NCBI GenBank assembly: GCA_001796335.1
Contig: MGMF01000023.1
Location: forward strand, 124,001 to 188,000
DNA from: Chloroflexi bacterium GWB2_49_20
GTDB taxonomy: Bacteria > Chloroflexota > Anaerolineae > Anaerolineales > Villigracilaceae
Direction of reading: 5' to 3'
DNA: 64,000 nt
How positions within the stretch are numbered: the first letter of the stretch is position 1; each line of letters starts with the position of its first letter. The notes under the pieces are model-generated. The model saw only the letters and a list, made by a program, of their open reading frames with translations, had not been told where the DNA came from and searched no databases. Positions 8,876-17,646 of this stretch are shown in pieces. Both the position numbers and the translations under genes were made by a program.

Positions 8876-10249
8876 CTATTCAGCCAGGTTCAAAAAGAAA
8901 TGAATCAGGGCATTGATCCCTTTATACCAGGTCGGAAGGTGGAGTTTTTCGTTTGGAGCATGTAAATTATCATCCGGTAAGCCAAAACCCGTCAACACCG
9001 AATCCACTCCCAGGATTTCCTGCATATACGTAACTACGGGGACGCTGCCGCCTTCGCGTTTAAAATAAGGTCTTTTCCCCCACGCAGCTTCCAGGGCATT
9101 TATAAAAGCAAGTACGCCGGCCGAATCCCTGCTAGAGATGGATGCACGACCACCTGCCATCACGCTCAGCTCCCAGCGAATATCTTTTGGGGCTTTAGCA
9201 TTCAGGTATTCAAGAAATTGCCTGTGGACTTCCTTGGGATCCTGGTCTGGAACCAGGCGCATGGATATTTTGGCCATCGCCCAGGCGGGGATCACAGTCT
9301 TTGACCCCAAACCTGTAAATCCAGAGAGCAAACCATTCACGTCTAATGTAGGTCGAGCGCTTGCCTGTTCAATTGGCGAAAAACCTTTCTCACCCGCCAA
9401 AGCCGGGACTCCGGTTTGATCAAGGTAATGACGCTCGCTCAGAGGCAACCTTGCCATCTCAGCACGTTCTTCATCACTCAAAGACAGAACAGTATCATAA
9501 AAGCCTGGGAGAGTAACCCGGCCTTGTTCATCGTGCATACCTGCGATCAATTCTGCCAGGGCATTTGCAGGATTATGGACAACTCCACCATAAATCCCAG
9601 AGTGCAGATCTGTGGCTGGACCAAACACCTTCAATTCGAAGTATGCCAACCCTCGTAATGCATACGTAATACTTGGAGCATCCATACCGATCATTCCGCT
9701 GTCAGGATTCAAAGCAAAATCACAGGCAAGTAATGCTTTATGCTCGGCAATGAATGCTTCCAGGTTGGGAGACCCAATTTCTTCTTCACCTTCTATGATC
9801 CACTTCACATTGACAGGCAAGCCGCCAGTCTTAACAATCGCCTCGATAGCTTTGATCGCAGCGACGATCTGACCTTTCATATCAGATGCACCACGTGCAA
9901 ACAAGCTATCTCCACGTTTTGAAGGGTCAAAAGGCTGGCTCTTCCACAATTCCAAAGGGTCCACTGGTTGAACGTCATAATGCCCATAAATAAGCACTGT
10001 TGGCATCCCCTTGGAGACATTCCATTCTCCATAAACGATAGGATATTTTTTGGTCGGGTACAGCTTTACCTTTTGCATTCCAAGAGATCTTAATTGGCTT
10101 GCAACCCATTCCGCAGCACGCTGCATATCAACAACACGAGCTGGGTCCGTTGAAATTGAAGGAATGGTTAATATTTCCTTCAAAGAGTTTAAGAATTGTT
10201 CTTTGTTCGCTTCGGCATATTCCAATGCAGATGTACGTTGATCACTCAT
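8876..10249 (-). CDS. M20 family dipeptidase (metallopeptidase)
   Basis: Cytoplasmic di-zinc peptidase of 457 residues, close to the CNDP/PepV-type dipeptidases. Metal ligands and catalytic residues are visible: H90 and D92 in YGHYDVQP, D123 in GASDMKGQ, the Glu pair in EGEEEIGS (about 154-158), Asp in NPDSG, and the C-terminal His in DDNLHAPNE. A lid or dimerisation domain interrupts the peptidase domain (about 200-350). The start has AGGAG upstream. It lies downstream of a peptide-binding protein, which fits degradation of imported peptides. Confidence 0.92.
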   Translation of the reverse strand: MSDQRTSALEYAEANKEQFLNSLKEILTIPSISTDPARVVDMQRAAEWVASQLRSLGMQKVKLYPTKKYPIVYGEWNVSKGMPTVLIYGHYDVQPVDPLELWKSQPFDPSKRGDSLFARGASDMKGQIVAAIKAIEAIVKTGGLPVNVKWIIEGEEEIGSPNLEAFIAEHKALLACDFALNPDSGMIGMDAPSITYALRGLAYFELKVFGPATDLHSGIYGGVVHNPANALAELIAGMHDEQGRVTLPGFYDTVLSLSDEERAEMARLPLSERHYLDQTGVPALAGEKGFSPIEQASARPTLDVNGLLSGFTGLGSKTVIPAWAMAKISMRLVPDQDPKEVHRQFLEYLNAKAPKDIRWELSVMAGGRASISSRDSAGVLAFINALEAAWGKRPYFKREGGSVPVVTYMQEILGVDSVLTGFGLPDDNLHAPNEKLHLPTWYKGINALIHFFLNLAE

Positions 10250-10276
10250 GTTTTTCTCCTGGTTGTCTTGCAGCGA

Positions 10277-10822
10277 CTATCCTGCATGCAAATTTCCATA
10301 TAGATACCAATATTTTGATTCCGGTAAAATAGTAGCCAAATTCTCAGTCCAGATAAAGTCACCGCGCAAAAAGCTGGATCTCAATCTCTCGTCTAATGCA
10401 GCCAATAAAATTCGCTCTTTAAAGTTGCCAGATACCTCATCTGACAATAATTGCAGCATAACACGCCAGCGGACTTCCCTGGGATATGCATCTGCAAATT
10501 CATCAGGGGTACTCCAATAATCTATCAAATAATTTTGCCACAAAGTAAGCCTTGAACCGATTTCACGAAATATCTTATTTTCCCAGGCTACCCGCCATTT
10601 GATGGTGGCTGTCTCAAGTTCACGAATAAGCTCTTGAAATAGGAGCTGTTGATCGGGGAGAAGCTTGCTTTCCTGGAGTCGAACTTTAGCCAACAACAAG
10701 CCTCCCATTGTAAGTCTGGATAAACCTGGCAAATTCCAATAAAGTTCTGTGGAAAGCAAGTACTCTTCCAGGTCATATATTCCTTTTTGAAAATAATCTA
10801 GATCTTTGTTGATTTCAGTCAT
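10277..10822 (-). CDS. Hypothetical soluble helical protein
   Basis: No family recognised. The 181 residues have no signal peptide or membrane helix and look mostly alpha-helical, with many Leu, Glu, Arg and Trp (for example TIKWRVAWENKIFREIG). It is packed 12 bp after the peptide-binding protein and 27 bp before the M20 dipeptidase on the same strand, so it is likely a real co-transcribed gene and not a shadow frame. Confidence 0.55.
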   Translation of the reverse strand: MTEINKDLDYFQKGIYDLEEYLLSTELYWNLPGLSRLTMGGLLLAKVRLQESKLLPDQQLLFQELIRELETATIKWRVAWENKIFREIGSRLTLWQNYLIDYWSTPDEFADAYPREVRWRVMLQLLSDEVSGNFKERILLAALDERLRSSFLRGDFIWTENLATILPESKYWYLYGNLHAG

Positions 10823-10834
10823 AAGATTTCAAGA

Positions 10835-12523
10835 TCAGGGTTGATTGGTGGCAGGTTGAACATTTTCAATTGCACGTCGGGTTACCAGGTACCAGTCGCT
10901 GATACCATTGAAACGTTCACTGATCTCATATAAAGGGGCAACTTGTATACCGGAAACCTGGTTGTCAACTCCAAAGGTAAACACTGGATAATAAAGAGGC
11001 AGAGCAGGTAATTCCTTGGCAAACAGGATTTGGAAATTCCGATAGAGCTTGGCTCTAAATGAAGTGTCGACAATGACCCTGGCTTGCTCAATATATTCAC
11101 TGGCAGGTCGATTATCCCATTGAGAATAATTTTGACCGCCTGTTGCTTCTGCCTGGTGCCAGAATGGATAGGGATCTGGATCATGGGTATTGCTAAAATC
11201 CAAATCAACCAGGGCAGCCTGGTAATTCCTTGGAACAAGGTAATCATTTAACAGGTTTTCATAAGAAACAGCTTGAAGTTCAACATTTACTCCCAAATTG
11301 CGCCAGTCGTTTTGGATGGCTTTCGCAATCGATGCGTGGACCTCATCATCGGGGTAAAGCATTGTGAAAGATAATGCGATATTATCTTTCACTCTAATTC
11401 CATTTCCGTCAGAGGTCAGAACATAACCTGAATTTTTAAATATTGAGACAGCTTCATTAAGATCGAAACCATATTTCTGAATACCTTCATAATAAGCCCA
11501 ATTTCCAGGCAAAATGGGGCTGTCAGCGAGAATGGCTTGTCCTTTAAGTGTGTGATCAACCATCCACTGACGGTTCAGACCCAACATTAAAGCCCTGCGT
11601 ATTTCCTTGTCCTGCAAAAAAGCAACATCCGTGTTTTGAAGATTAAACATGACCAGACTCAGTTTTGGCGATCGACTGCTATATATTGATAAATTTGGTT
11701 CTGCCAGGGCAGCATCCAAAATTTCCAGCGGAACCTGGTTGATACCGATTACTTCCCCCTGTTGATATGCAACCAAAGCAGACTGTGCGTTTGAGTAAAA
11801 TTGAAAGGCCACTTGATCGATATATGGTTTTTGTCCGTAGTAATCAGGAAAGACTTTAAGAACCACACCGGTGACCTGCCCATTATCCGTCATCAAAGAA
11901 TCAACTCGATAAGGGCCGCTGCCAATTGGTTGCAAATTAAAATCTGCGGTCATTAATTGATCAACCGGAATTGATTCAAGCACATGTTTGGGTAAAATGC
12001 CAAACTCCAGATAATCCATGAAGGGTGCAAACGGTTCAGTTAGTTCAAAACGTAGAGTTTTATTGTCCAGAGCTGTTACTTTTACCTGGTCCCACATGGA
12101 ACGAACATCCTCTGGAAAAGCTGAAATTTGATTACGAATGAGACTCAATGTGAAAAGTATATCTTCGCTAGTAACCGGCTCTCCATCATGCCAGACAGCA
12201 TTGGGTCGAATGGTAATGTTATAGATGGTTCCATCCAATGATACTCCCCAGGATTCTGCCAGATCTGGTTGTGGGACACCCTTGGAATCAAAATTAAATA
12301 ATCCGCTAAAAATCAACCGGTCAATATCTTTATCCGCAAGGTTGTTTAGATCAAACAAGGGATTTAAACGGCCGAAAGTTCCAACTATTCCTTCAGTGTA
12401 AATTCCTCCACTTGTAGGTTGAGGCAGAATCACGGCAGAAGTTGGCGATTGGCGGACAACCAATAATCCAACAACCACCAATGTCAGGATGACGACCAAT
12501 ATCTGCCAGCGTAATTTTTTCAT
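10835..12523 (-). CDS. ABC transporter substrate-binding protein, family 5 (peptide/nickel type)
   Basis: Extracytoplasmic solute-binding protein of 562 residues. Residues 7-22 form a signal anchor (LVVILTLVVVGLLVV) with no lipobox. Family 5 features follow: LNPLFDLNNLADKDIDRLIF, DLAESWGVSLDGTIYNITIR, AVWHDGEPVTSEDILFTL and PIGSGPYRV. No cognate permease or ATPase genes are next to it, so it either shares a transporter or its partners are elsewhere. The order secG, binding protein, hypothetical, M20 dipeptidase suggests peptide uptake and use. Confidence 0.88.
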   Translation of the reverse strand: MKKLRWQILVVILTLVVVGLLVVRQSPTSAVILPQPTSGGIYTEGIVGTFGRLNPLFDLNNLADKDIDRLIFSGLFNFDSKGVPQPDLAESWGVSLDGTIYNITIRPNAVWHDGEPVTSEDILFTLSLIRNQISAFPEDVRSMWDQVKVTALDNKTLRFELTEPFAPFMDYLEFGILPKHVLESIPVDQLMTADFNLQPIGSGPYRVDSLMTDNGQVTGVVLKVFPDYYGQKPYIDQVAFQFYSNAQSALVAYQQGEVIGINQVPLEILDAALAEPNLSIYSSRSPKLSLVMFNLQNTDVAFLQDKEIRRALMLGLNRQWMVDHTLKGQAILADSPILPGNWAYYEGIQKYGFDLNEAVSIFKNSGYVLTSDGNGIRVKDNIALSFTMLYPDDEVHASIAKAIQNDWRNLGVNVELQAVSYENLLNDYLVPRNYQAALVDLDFSNTHDPDPYPFWHQAEATGGQNYSQWDNRPASEYIEQARVIVDTSFRAKLYRNFQILFAKELPALPLYYPVFTFGVDNQVSGIQVAPLYEISERFNGISDWYLVTRRAIENVQPATNQP

Positions 12524-12540
12524 TGAGTTATATGAGAAAT

Positions 12541-12592
12541 AAAGAAAGGCCTTTACCGGAAATATTCATTGTTCCGGTGGTGGCCTTTCTTG
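12541..12592 (-). terminator. Intrinsic terminator after secG
   Basis: A long inverted repeat pairs AAAGAAAGGCC and TTCCGGT-type arms (12541-12562 with 12571-12592, minor mismatches). On the minus strand it ends in CTTTCTTTATTTC. It lies between the secG stop and the start of the peptide-binding protein gene. Confidence 0.75.
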
Positions 12593-12607
12593 ACATTCAT
12601 AAACTAA

Positions 12608-12838
12608 TTATAGGTGTGCTGCGATAATTACCGCAGTAATCGCCAGAACAAAAAAAACCATGCTGAGCACAAGCGTAACCCAGAATAAAGTTTTCTCAAT
12701 TCCGCGCCGGGCTGTAAAAACGCCACCCGTATCAACACCTGTCAGACCTCCCAAACCAGCGCCTTTGCTTTGCAAGACGATACTGATAACCAGGGCGATT
12801 GAAGTAATAATTAACGCAATACTGATATATGTTTCCAT
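12608..12838 (-). CDS. secG: Preprotein translocase subunit SecG
   Basis: Small two-helix subunit of the SecYEG channel. Its 76 residues contain the family hallmark VLQSKGAGLGGLTG between two membrane helices (about 5-22 and 52-74). A TTG two codons upstream is possible, but GGAGG lies seven bases before ATG 12838, which is preferred. It is transcribed just downstream of tRNA-Leu and is followed by a strong terminator. Confidence 0.93.
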   Translation of the reverse strand: METYISIALIITSIALVISIVLQSKGAGLGGLTGVDTGGVFTARRGIEKTLFWVTLVLSMVFFVLAITAVIIAAHL

Positions 12839-12953
12839 TAACAAGCCTCCGTTTTCTTAACGGGTGAATTATACTTGCGAAAATACGAAATCGTCAACAT
12901 TGAGGATGAGAGACGACTCGAACAACCCGCGGATAATCCAAAGTGCGTAAGTT

Positions 12954-12987
12954 CTAAAATAAAGCAAACCCGCATTTCTACGGGTTT
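12954..12987 (-). terminator. Intrinsic terminator after tRNA-Leu
   Basis: AAACCCG and CGGGTTT (12966-12972 and 12981-12987) form a 7-bp stem with an 8-base loop. On the minus strand it follows tRNA-Leu immediately and is trailed by GCTTTATTTT. Confidence 0.7.
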
Positions 12988-12990
12988 GAA

Positions 12991-13074
<84 letters not shown>

Positions 13075-13085
13075 TTGCGGCTTGT

Positions 13086-13113
13086 ATTTTATCGTAAAAG
13101 CAGGTTTTGTCAA
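13086..13113 (-). promoter_or_regulatory. Sigma-70-type promoter of tRNA-Leu
   Basis: On the minus strand, TTGACA (13108-13113) and TAAAAT (13086-13091) are separated by 16 bases, 12 bases upstream of the tRNA. The -35 matches consensus exactly and the -10 matches five of six bases. Confidence 0.75.
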
Positions 13114-13171
13114 GCACGCCGCATCAAAGAATCGCCAGTATCACATCACTACAAAATTTTTACAGAATTAG

Positions 13172-13200
13172 TTGACAAATCTCCAGCCACATAGTAACAT
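13172..13200 (+). promoter_or_regulatory. Sigma-70-type promoter of tRNA-Met
   Basis: TTGACA (13172-13177) and TAACAT (13195-13200) are separated by 17 bases and lie 15 bases before tRNA-Met. Confidence 0.7.
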
Positions 13201-13215
13201 CTACAGGCTAATTTT

Positions 13216-13287
13216 GGCGGGGTAGCTCAGTGGTAGAGCAGGGGACTCATAAGCCCTTGGTCGTGGGTTCAAATCCCACCCCCGCCA
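13216..13287 (+). tRNA. tRNA with CAU anticodon, probably elongator Met
   Basis: A 72-base cloverleaf: acceptor GGCGGGG/CCCCGCC, D arm GCTCAGTGGTAGAGC, anticodon loop CTCATAA (CAT) and T arm GTGGG-TTCAAAT-CCCAC. The CCA is not encoded. CAU tRNAs may be elongator Met, initiator or lysidine-modified Ile2. The first pair G-C excludes a typical initiator, and Met is preferred over Ile2 without certainty. Confidence 0.9.
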
Positions 13288-13312
13288 CAATTTCAACCTT
13301 ACTAGACCCAAG

Positions 13313-14386
13313 CTATGCCCCATCACTCTTATCTTGAGAATTGGTGAACATACCCAACAGCCTCTTCCAGCCCTGGTTGATCTGCAATGATTTCATCCTC
13401 CAGGTACCAACTATGCCAAAGGGAAGGAATAGGACAATCAGAACATAGACTGCGCCATTGATAAAGCTGGCACTTTCGCCGATGTAGCGCCGCAACCCAT
13501 AATCCAGTAAGCGATAGGCAACCGCGCCAATGATGGCTCCGTTTAGGGTGCCAACACCTCCTATCAAGATGATTAACAAGGCTGTAACCGTAAATCCCAA
13601 TCCTGCCACATTTGGGCTGACAATTGGCTGGTAGATGGAATGCATCATGCCAGCCAGTGCAGCGGTCAGAGATGACAGCATCAACGCAGCGAGTTTGAAA
13701 TAGAATGTGTTGTAACCCAGCATCAGGGCGCGTCCTTCGTTTTCGCGGATGGCAGTACAGACTCTCCCGGTCGTCGAATTGACAAAACGCTTATATAACA
13801 TGAACACCACCACCAGTATGGTCAGGGTGATGAAATACAACCGCAAACGCTCGGTTGCCGGACTGATGAAATCAGGCACAACCACACCTTGCAAACCCAC
13901 ATCTGAGCCGGTAAATTTTCCCAATTCGGTAGATAGGACCAGCACATGGAAAACGGAAGCCATACCCAGCGTGACCAATGCAAACGTAATTCCTTTAACC
14001 CGCGGTAGGACCATACCGAATAGTAAAGCCTGCAGGATGCTGGCCACAAAGATCATACCAAACGTCGCTGCCAGGGAAAAGCCGAAGTTTTTTAGCAAAA
14101 TTCCGGTCAGGTAAGCACCAACCGCGAAGAACATTGAATGTCCGAAAGATAGCAGACCGGTGAACCCGAAGATCAGGTCATAGCTCAAAGCATACAGCGC
14201 CAGGATGAATATCTCGATCGCCAATCCTTGAATAAACTTGGATTGACCACTCCCATTCATCCAAACTTGCGCCGGGGAAGCCCCGTCAAACAACCCAATC
14301 ACGAATGGCAACAAGATAAAAACCAAAAGAGCGATCAGCATACCCCGATCAGGCTTCAATGCAAAGAATGGTTTGTGATTTGCCAT
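13313..14386 (-). CDS. livM: Branched-chain/aromatic-type ABC transporter permease LivM
   Basis: Inner-membrane permease of the LivM family, 357 residues and about ten helices. Signatures are YALSYDLIFGFTGLLSFGHS, the EAA-like loop TGRVCTAIRENEGRALMLGY and GGVGTLNGAIIGAVAYRLL. It starts 4 bp after livH and is the last gene of the livKGFHM series. The family carries branched-chain amino acids but also aromatic acids and amides. The acyl-CoA genes upstream argue that the substrate need not be an amino acid. Confidence 0.92.
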   Translation of the reverse strand: MANHKPFFALKPDRGMLIALLVFILLPFVIGLFDGASPAQVWMNGSGQSKFIQGLAIEIFILALYALSYDLIFGFTGLLSFGHSMFFAVGAYLTGILLKNFGFSLAATFGMIFVASILQALLFGMVLPRVKGITFALVTLGMASVFHVLVLSTELGKFTGSDVGLQGVVVPDFISPATERLRLYFITLTILVVVFMLYKRFVNSTTGRVCTAIRENEGRALMLGYNTFYFKLAALMLSSLTAALAGMMHSIYQPIVSPNVAGLGFTVTALLIILIGGVGTLNGAIIGAVAYRLLDYGLRRYIGESASFINGAVYVLIVLFLPFGIVGTWRMKSLQINQGWKRLLGMFTNSQDKSDGA

Positions 14387-14389
14387 GAA

Positions 14390-15946
14390 CTATTCCTTCT
14401 TCCCCAGCAAGCCGTTGGGTAGGATGAGCAGGATGATCACCATCAGCAGGATGGTTGAAGCCGGTACTATTGGAGGCGATGGCTTAAAAATAACGTCCAT
14501 GAAGGGAATGGGTATTCCTATCTGCCCGTACTTGATAATAAATTGCTGTAAAAGCCCCACCAGCAGCGATCCAAGCGCTGCCCCTGGGTAACTTGTCAAC
14601 CCCCCGATTGCTAGGGCTATCAGGGCGTTAAGTAAGAAGCTCTCACCCATTAAATTCGACAAGCCAATCGAAGGTGCAGCCAGAACTCCACCCAGGGCTG
14701 CCAAACCGACACCGAGTGCAAAGACCAAGGTAAAGACACGCCGCACGTTGATACCCAGTGCTTCGACCATCTCCCGGTCCTGCACGCCTGCGCGGATTAC
14801 CATGCCCAATCGCGAACGCTGGAGCAACATCCACACAGCTACCAGTACGATTATCCCGATGACAGGGATGAGAATCTCGTTGAAAACGCGGATTCTGCCA
14901 TCCATCACGAGCATTGTTGAGCAGTGGTATTGCCACCAGTCAGCCAGGGAAGTAGCCGGGCAGCCTTCACCAGTCCCGGCAAATAGTTCGGGGCGCGGCA
15001 TGGTGAATTCGGGACGCCCCCATATGGCTCGCACCACCTCGATGCCAATGGCGCTCAAACCAAGTGTGAGCATAAGCTGGTAGATCGGGCGGATATAAAG
15101 TGGGCGGATGAGCGTTGTTTCCATCAATGCGCCCAACCCAATCCCGCTTGCCACCGCTACCAAAACGGCAACCAGGAAAAGCCAGTTGGAATTTAAATTT
15201 GCCAGGAAATCCGTAAGAGCATTATTAAAGACAAAGAAAAGAATACCTGCCAGTAGTAAAACCACGAATCCGGAAAAATTGCGCCAAGTGATGCAGATAG
15301 TTGCAGCCTGTTTTCCCGCCTTCATCACGGCTAGACAAAATGCCAGCAGCAGGCTGCCTGCAATCAAGCCGGCAAAGCCCAGCAAAGGCGAGAAACCTGC
15401 CATATCAACCGGTGGCATCAGGATATTCTGTCCCTGGCTGGCCAAGTAAGAGATGGAAACCGGGCTCTGGGCGTAGTTTGCCACTTTCCAGATGGCAATA
15501 GGATATTGTTTCAGAACACTGAACAAAATCAGGGCTGATATGAATATCCCGACCCAAGGCAGAATCCGCTTCAATCGCTTTCCGAACAGGATACGGTTGG
15601 AAAGAGCGATCCATACATCCCCAAGCATGAATCCGCTCAAGAGCAAGGCGAGCGGTGTAAGTAAATCCACTAAGGTATCTGGTCGGACGTAAACTGTCCA
15701 ACCGATGTATGCCCCAATCATAAAGAGCGTACCATGAGCCAGGTTAAGCACATCCAGCAAACCGAAGATAAGCGAGAAACCTGAAGCAACAAGGAAAGTC
15801 AACGAGCCGACCGAAAGGCCACGCAGCAGGGTGATAACGAAATCCTTGGACTCCATTCCATTGGCAGCCGCAATGAAAAGCCCGCTCAGCACAGCCAGGA
15901 CAATGATTAATGTCAGGTTTTTACGAAAATAAGCAGATAATTTCAT
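14390..15946 (-). CDS. livH: ABC transporter permease LivH with an extra membrane block
   Basis: Permease of the LivH family. The N-terminal core (LLRGLSVGSLTFLVASGFSL, LLDVLNLAHGTLFMIGAYIG) and C-terminal core (MVIRAGVQDREMVEALGINV, LAALGGVLAAPSIGL, IGGLTSYPGAALGSLLVG) are typical. At 518 residues it is far longer than the usual roughly 290-300. About residues 95-265 form an inserted block with several additional hydrophobic helices, including WRNFSGFVVLLLAGILFFVF. There is also a soluble loop with two cysteines (GTGEGCPATS, WWQYHCST). The reading frame is intact, so the insert is part of the protein. Confidence 0.9.
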   Translation of the reverse strand: MKLSAYFRKNLTLIIVLAVLSGLFIAAANGMESKDFVITLLRGLSVGSLTFLVASGFSLIFGLLDVLNLAHGTLFMIGAYIGWTVYVRPDTLVDLLTPLALLLSGFMLGDVWIALSNRILFGKRLKRILPWVGIFISALILFSVLKQYPIAIWKVANYAQSPVSISYLASQGQNILMPPVDMAGFSPLLGFAGLIAGSLLLAFCLAVMKAGKQAATICITWRNFSGFVVLLLAGILFFVFNNALTDFLANLNSNWLFLVAVLVAVASGIGLGALMETTLIRPLYIRPIYQLMLTLGLSAIGIEVVRAIWGRPEFTMPRPELFAGTGEGCPATSLADWWQYHCSTMLVMDGRIRVFNEILIPVIGIIVLVAVWMLLQRSRLGMVIRAGVQDREMVEALGINVRRVFTLVFALGVGLAALGGVLAAPSIGLSNLMGESFLLNALIALAIGGLTSYPGAALGSLLVGLLQQFIIKYGQIGIPIPFMDVIFKPSPPIVPASTILLMVIILLILPNGLLGKKE

Positions 15947-15982
15947 CCTTTGTCCTTCGGTAGTGCAAGATAAAATCCAGCT

Positions 15983-16687
15983 CTACGCGGCACCCAGGTA
16001 GTGCTGGATGGTTGCCTTGTCATTGGTCAGGTCTTTCATTTTTCCTTCTTTCACCGAACGGCCTTCTTCGATGATGACATAATATTCAGCCAATTGGCTG
16101 GCAACCAGAAAATTCTGCTCGACCAACACCACGGTCGAATAAGCCGAGAGCTGCTGGATAGCCTTCATAAGCTGTTCAATCAAAACCGGAGCCAGACCTT
16201 CGCTAGGTTCATCGATCAAAAGCAGGCAATTATCCGCAACAAGAGCTCGAGCGATCGCCAGCATCTGCTGTTGGCCGCCGGAGAGGTTGATGCCGGAAAG
16301 ATTGATAAGGCGTTTTAAATCGGGAAAAAGGGTAAAGATGAATCCTTTTTTGCCAGCATAGTCACCTTTTTTACGTTCGGCGATCTTTAGGTTTTCTTCC
16401 ACGCTCAAATCGCGAAAGATGGAACGATTTTCAGGAACGAAGCCGATCCCCAGGGATGCGATGTTAAAGGAAAGCATTCCTTGAATTTCGTTTCCTTCAA
16501 ACATGATCTTTCCTTGGCGTGGTGGGGTTAATCCCAAAATGGATTTTAGTGTGGTGGTTTTACCAGCACCGTTGCGTCCCAGTAATGCAGTAATACTTCC
16601 TCTTGGCACACGAACAGACACGCCCTGCAGGATATGATACTGCCCGATAAAGGTATGGATATCTTGTACGTCGAGGATATAGTCCAT
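15983..16687 (-). CDS. livF: ABC transporter ATP-binding protein LivF
   Basis: Cytoplasmic ATPase of the Liv-type importer, 234 residues. Walker A is GRNGAGKTT, the Q-loop region is GFVPENRSIF, the ABC signature is NLSGGQQQML, Walker B is LLLIDEPSEGLAP and the switch His is replaced by Gln in VLVEQN, as usual in LivF proteins. It lies between livG and livH in the operon. Confidence 0.94.
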   Translation of the reverse strand: MDYILDVQDIHTFIGQYHILQGVSVRVPRGSITALLGRNGAGKTTTLKSILGLTPPRQGKIMFEGNEIQGMLSFNIASLGIGFVPENRSIFRDLSVEENLKIAERKKGDYAGKKGFIFTLFPDLKRLINLSGINLSGGQQQMLAIARALVADNCLLLIDEPSEGLAPVLIEQLMKAIQQLSAYSTVVLVEQNFLVASQLAEYYVIIEEGRSVKEGKMKDLTNDKATIQHYLGAA

Positions 16688-16731
16688 TGCTACTCACTGT
16701 AAACCGCTTGAGCGGTAAGTTATAAAGAGAT

Positions 16732-17502
16732 TCAAAGATTCAAATGATACAGGCCGCCGAGGTAGGCAGTTTGCACGTCTTTGTTTGCCGCAATTTGAGC
16801 AGGCGTGCCTTCGGCCAGCACAGCTCCCTGATGCATAACGGTAATCTGGTCGGAAACGCTCATGACCACATTCATGTTGTGTTCAACCAACATGACAGTT
16901 TTATCACCCGCCTTCTGGATCTCCTGGATCAGGGCAATCAATTCTGGAACCTGTTCAGAGGCCATCCCGGCAGTAGGTTCGTCCAGCAAAAGTACTTCCG
17001 GATCAGGAGCCAAGATCATGCCCAACTCCAGCTTACGTTGATCGCCGTGTGGAAGCATGCGAGCAAAAACGTTGGCACGTTCCTGCAGACCAACCCGCTT
17101 GAGTACCACCCAGGTACGCTCTTCGTATTGTTTGAAAGCCGAAGCTGACCGCCAAAACTTAAAATTATCTGCCCCCAGCGCCTGGCTTGCCAGGCGGACG
17201 TTTTCAAAGACGGTTAAATTGGGGAAGATGTTGGAAATTTGGAAAGAGCGTCCAACCCCAAAGTGGATGGTACGATAGACAGGCTGGTGAGTGATGTCAC
17301 GTCCCTTATAAATAACCTTCCCACTGGTAGGCTCGATATTACCACTTAGCAAATTGAAGAAGGTAGTCTTGCCTGCTCCATTGGGGCCAATGATGGCATG
17401 AAAAGTATTCTTGCGGACTTTGATGTTGACATTATCCACAGCCACCAATCCGCCAAACTCCTTGCACAGGTTAATGGTCTCGAAAATGATCTCAGAATCC
17501 AT
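16732..17502 (-). CDS. livG: ABC transporter ATP-binding protein LivG
   Basis: Second ATPase of the Liv-type importer. Walker A is GPNGAGKTT, Walker B is VLLLDEPTAGM, the switch is VMLVEHNMN, and the LivG-specific GVGRSFQISNIFPNLTVFEN is present. The usual LSGGQ signature is replaced by LPHGDQRKLELG, a variant seen in LivG proteins. A TTG start four codons upstream is possible, but ATG 17502 with AGGTG upstream is preferred, giving 256 residues. Confidence 0.93.
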   Translation of the reverse strand: MDSEIIFETINLCKEFGGLVAVDNVNIKVRKNTFHAIIGPNGAGKTTFFNLLSGNIEPTSGKVIYKGRDITHQPVYRTIHFGVGRSFQISNIFPNLTVFENVRLASQALGADNFKFWRSASAFKQYEERTWVVLKRVGLQERANVFARMLPHGDQRKLELGMILAPDPEVLLLDEPTAGMASEQVPELIALIQEIQKAGDKTVMLVEHNMNVVMSVSDQITVMHQGAVLAEGTPAQIAANKDVQTAYLGGLYHLNL

Positions 17503-17527
17503 GGCACCTTTCAATTAATTGACCGCC

Positions 17528-17563
17528 TACTGTAAATGATGCGTGGAATGCACCATTACAGTA
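17528..17563 (-). repeat. Imperfect inverted repeat upstream of livG
   Basis: TACTGTAA (17528-17535) and its complement (17556-17563) continue inward with ATGATGC/GCACCAT (one mismatch), giving a stem of about 15 bp. It could be an operator or an mRNA stabiliser between livK and livG. No function can be assigned. Confidence 0.4.
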
Positions 17564-17591
17564 TGGTTAACCGTCAGTTATTCATGGGCAG

Positions 17592-17625
17592 AAAGTCCTG
17601 GGAGACTTTCAACTCCCAGGACTTT
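17592..17625 (-). terminator. Hairpin after livK
   Basis: A perfect 13-bp stem (AAAGTCCTGGGAG at 17592-17604 and its complement at 17613-17625, 8-base loop) lies 22 bp after the livK stop. The minus-strand tail is only weakly T-rich, so partial termination is likely. This would give more binding protein than membrane components, as is common in such operons. Confidence 0.6.
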
Positions 17626-17646
17626 AATTTTACAACAATTAGCGAT

